A DNA stretch of 6,092 nucleotides from Anaerolineae bacterium CG2_30_64_16 (GTDB taxonomy: Bacteria; Chloroflexota; Anaerolineae; CG2-30-64-16). Position numbers and translations under genes: made by a program. The notes under the pieces were generated by a model. That model searched no databases. It was not told where the DNA came from and saw nothing but the letters and a program-made list of their open reading frames with translations. Location of the stretch: assembly GCA_001871755.1 (NCBI GenBank), contig MNXL01000369.1, positions 1 to 6,092 on the forward strand, in the 5' to 3' direction. Of this stretch, positions 4,292 through 6,092 are shown one piece after another. Position 1 is the first letter of the stretch. The number at the start of each line of letters is the position of its first letter.

Positions 4292-6092
4292 TTACCTCTC
4301 ATTTGCCAGCCGATAGATCGTCACCCGTGAGTTTTGGTAAACCACTTCGAGCTCTCCCAGCTCAACCAGCACGTCGAATTTACGCAAAGCATCGACCGAG
4401 AAAAGTGTGCGCTCCAATGTGCCCACGTAGATGTAGCCCACGCGCAGCTCGCGCATCAGCTCCCGCGCACGCGCGATGTCGGTGGTGCTGAAGAAGGTCT
4501 GCCCCAGCCTTGTCCGCTCCCCCACCTGATCGGCGGGGCGCTGCTCGTACTGATGCTGACCCACAAAGGTGGGAAAGCCGGTCAGGCTGGCGACGCGCAG
4601 CCCGCCCGCGCGGTAGTAGTCGTAGCCTACGCTCTGGCCGGCGACGGTGTATCCGCCGGCCGGCGCCTCGGCCACGACGGGCGTGCCGGTCACGTGATCC
4701 AGCAGCCAGTGAATCGCCAGGTAGTCGTACGCCAGCTCGACCGTGTGCTTAGAATCGGGCCAACTGTACCGGCCCACGGTCATGAACGCGGCGCCATCCG
4801 GCGTGCCGATGGCCGGCCGGGGACCGGGAAAACGGTCGCGAACGCGGGATGGAACGCCCAGCGGCAGAAATGCCAGTCCGAAGACCAACAGAAGCAGGAC
4901 CAGGCCGCGCCACGGCCAGCGGAGCCAGATGGGACGCCGCCCGGCGGTGGCCCAGACCCGCGGCAGCATCACCCCACCGGCCAGCCCCAGGAACAGCCAG
5001 GCGGGCACCGAAAACTTGAACAAGGTGTTCATGCGGTACCAATCGCCGCCATCCAAAAAGTCCCGCAGATAAATCAGCTCGGTTCCGGCCACGATCCCCA
5101 GCCCCAGCGCCAGCAATAGCATCACGAACGCGTTCTCGGGCGGAGTCCAGCGTCGCACTGCGAACGCCAGCGCCAAGACGAGCGGCACGATAGCCAGCCC
5201 CGCAGTGGGTCGCTCCAGCACAACCAACAGCGCCGCCAACCCCACCGCGGCCAGCAACCCCATCAACCGAACATGCCGCGACCGTCGTCCCGCATCTACA
5301 ACCCGCTCTACACCCTCCTCGTCCGCGTCAGCGCCACCCGTTTCCGGTGCACCTTCATCTCCCACGCTGTCCGGATTCCCCTCAGTTCCCTCAGTTCCGT
5401 CAATTCCCGCAATTCCCTCCGTTCCCTCCACCTCCTCAGTTCCCCCAGTTCCCATCGCTCCCTCAGTTCCCCCAGTTCCCTCAGTTCCCTTACGGCCCCG
5501 CGTCTCAACCGCCGGCCAGCGAAACAACTCCACCCGCACAAAACTCAACGCCAGAAAGAGAAAGAAGCCCCATACCACCAGCCACCGCCCCAACGGGCTG
5601 GCTCCGTGCACCCAGCCCAGATAGCGGCCGATCAACGGTCCGCTCTCGCCCCCCACCAGCGCCTGATAATGCGCGTAGAAAGGCCAGTATGCCGCCACCG
5701 CCAGGACGCCTGTCAGACCGGCCGCCACCCCCGCGGCGATCACCATCGTAACCCGCCGCCCCCGCCACGCAGCGACCAGGAAAGCGCCCGCCACCAACAG
5801 GAAGTAGGTCGGCAGATCCCACGTGTTGATCGCGCCCAGCGCGCCGAGGGAGAGGGAGATGAGGAGGAAAGTAGACAAGGGGATAAGGAAACAAGTAGAC
5901 AAGGAAACAAGGATTGGTAGATTGGGAAATTGGGAAATTGGTAGATTGGTAGATTCGTCAATTGGGGAATCGGGAGATTGAGAAATTAGTGAATCGGTAG
6001 ATGGGCAAGCGGGCAGATTGGCACCCGGTTCTGAGCTCCCTACTCCCTGCTCCCCGCTCCCTGCCCTCTGATCCCTGCCCCCTGCCCCCTGC
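4292..6092 (-). CDS. DUF2298 / Chlor_Arch_YYY family membrane protein (YYY2), 5' end outside window
   Basis: The frame is open from the stop at 4292-4294 to the right edge, so I treat it as 5'-partial. Motifs matching YYY1 and the family: LGALGAINTWDLPTY (NTWD at 5816-5827), PFYAHYQALVGG, then the helix pair up to ELIYLRDFLDGGDWYRMNTLFKF (RMNT at 5024-5035), and the soluble C-terminal part with VVAEAPAGGYT, ASLTGFPTFVGQHQYEQR and VGYIYVGTLERTLFS, ending NSRVTIYRLANER. A TTG at 5902 could be called as start, but that start lies within repeat DNA and would discard the N-terminal half that YYY1 shows (about 450 residues before NTWD). Two repeat inserts are in frame: 5374-5490 (Gly-Thr-Glu rich) and 5846-6092. 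If 5902 were the true start, this would be a truncated relic. Function unknown; an integral membrane protein. Confidence 0.88.
   Translation of the reverse strand, partial: QGAGGRDQRAGSGEQGVGSSEPGANLPACPSTDSLISQSPDSPIDESTNLPISQFPNLPILVSLSTCFLIPLSTFLLISLSLGALGAINTWDLPTYFLLVAGAFLVAAWRGRRVTMVIAAGVAAGLTGVLAVAAYWPFYAHYQALVGGESGPLIGRYLGWVHGASPLGRWLVVWGFFLFLALSFVRVELFRWPAVETRGRKGTEGTGGTEGAMGTGGTEEVEGTEGIAGIDGTEGTEGNPDSVGDEGAPETGGADADEEGVERVVDAGRRSRHVRLMGLLAAVGLAALLVVLERPTAGLAIVPLVLALAFAVRRWTPPENAFVMLLLALGLGIVAGTELIYLRDFLDGGDWYRMNTLFKFSVPAWLFLGLAGGVMLPRVWATAGRRPIWLRWPWRGLVLLLLVFGLAFLPLGVPSRVRDRFPGPRPAIGTPDGAAFMTVGRYSWPDSKHTVELAYDYLAIHWLLDHVTGTPVVAEAPAGGYTVAGQSVGYDYYRAGGLRVASLTGFPTFVGQHQYEQRPADQVGERTRLGQTFFSTTDIARARELMRELRVGYIYVGTLERTLFSVDALRKFDVLVELGELEVVYQNSRVTIYRLANER
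5374..5490. repeat. 9-bp tandem array, 13 units (cagttccct)
   Basis: Thirteen 9-bp units with scattered substitutions (for example caattccct, ccgttccct, cagttcccc) run without indels. Being a multiple of three, they keep one frame. YYY2 reads them on the minus strand as a 39-residue Gly-Thr-Glu-rich linker (GTEGTGGTEGAMGTGG and onwards), followed by an acidic tail to about 5275. It sits after the LVVWGFFLFLAL helix, the same loop as the 455-502 tract in YYY1. Of the three coding-strand frames, one contains TGA; the frame used is stop-free. Confidence 0.95.
5846..5912. repeat. Purine-rich 8-bp array (gtagacaa / ggaaacaa), 5 units plus decayed flank
   Basis: Clean 8-bp units run from 5871 to 5910: gtagacaa, ggggataa, ggaaacaa, gtagacaa, ggaaacaa. 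They are preceded by an irregular GA-rich stretch (5846-5870). YYY2 reads the array on the minus strand as LVSLSTCFLIPLSTFLLISLSL, which is hydrophobic and runs straight into LGALGAINTWD, so repeat-derived residues appear to supply most of the membrane helix here. On the plus strand the units contain TAG stops. Confidence 0.85.
5913..6024. repeat. 8-bp tandem array, 14 units (attggtag / attgggaa)
   Basis: Fourteen 8-bp units without indels. The right part is more diverged (atcgggag, attgagaa, attagtga, atgggcaa, gcgggcag). Three units make a 24-bp, eight-residue period. YYY2 reads the array on the minus strand as a Ser/Pro/Asn/Leu-rich linker containing STNLPISQFPNLPI. No stop occurs in that frame; on the plus strand the unit gives TAG. 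Confidence 0.93.
6035..6092. repeat. 7-bp tandem array, at least 8 units (gctccct / gccccct), continues past the window
   Basis: Units from 6035 are gctccct, actccct, gctcccc, gctccct, gccctct, gatccct, gccccct and gccccct, and the array is cut by the window edge. Short C-rich heptamer arrays of this type are known from filamentous cyanobacteria and occur in other bacteria. In the YYY2 frame it encodes a Gly/Gln/Arg-rich stretch (AGGRDQRAGSGEQGVGS), still open. Confidence 0.9.

Noticed and set aside
3625..4302. DUF3800 as a transposase with its own insertion sequence
   Set aside because: No terminal inverted repeats or target-site duplication bracket the gene, and the DESG/LADF motifs fit DUF3800 rather than a known transposase family. 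The only inverted repeat nearby bounds the small-RNA segment instead.
5273..5920. 215-residue plus-strand reading frame over the YYY2 repeats
   Set aside because: It is a Ser/Arg/Pro-rich shadow of YYY2 generated by the 9-bp array, with no domain and no ribosome binding site.
5374..6092. Possible CRISPR-like array
   Set aside because: Units of 7-9 bp are directly abutting with no unique spacers, the arrays lie in a coding frame and no cas genes are present.

Overview
The window most likely comes from a Chloroflexota (green non-sulfur lineage) genome. It is GC-rich and carries two paralogous multi-membrane proteins of the DUF2298 / 'Chlor_Arch_YYY' family, which is largely restricted to Chloroflexota and some archaea. 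It also holds many 7-, 8- and 9-bp tandem repeat families of a kind I associate with that phylum. This assignment is inference from motifs recognised by eye; no search was run.

All protein genes read leftwards (minus strand). In transcription order from the right edge they are: (1) the C-terminal part of a YYY-family membrane protein (YYY2; open at the right edge, stop at 4292); (2) a small AT-richer DUF3800 protein (3625-4263); (3) an ECF sigma factor (2818-3339); (4) its zinc-finger membrane anti-sigma factor (2288-2821, ATGA overlap with the sigma gene); (5) a second YYY-family protein (YYY1; ATG at 2144, runs off the left edge). The long plus-strand reading frames over 420-2210 are shadows of YYY1.

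The only sizeable non-coding stretch (3340-3624) is structured. Next to the sigma start is an 18-bp direct repeat with TGATC-N2-GATCA dyads. Further right is a perfect 8-7-8 dyad lying on overlapping -10-like hexamers. Then comes a candidate ~97-nt plus-strand small RNA (3530-3626), whose 5' and 3' ends pair over 17 bp and which ends in T6. I cannot match it to a known RNA family. A second gap (2145-2287) has a good minus-strand promoter (TTGGCC-N17-TAGAAT with TG extension) and a heptamer array in the predicted 5' leader of YYY1.

The most unusual property is the load of short tandem repeats inside the two YYY genes: four repeat-bearing in-frame inserts in YYY1 and two in YYY2. Where the paralogues can be compared, they have different repeat families at the same two inter-helix loops. 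The repeats whose period is not a multiple of three have stop-free consensus units in all three frames on the coding strand, while the 8-mer families contain stops on the other strand. In YYY2 about 247 bp of repeats stay open to the window edge, so a start called at 5902 would be an artefact.

The sigma/anti-sigma pair probably forms an envelope-signalling module. The YYY proteins are membrane proteins of unknown function whose fold is thought to be related to GT-C glycosyltransferases. A functional link between the two groups is not shown by the sequence.
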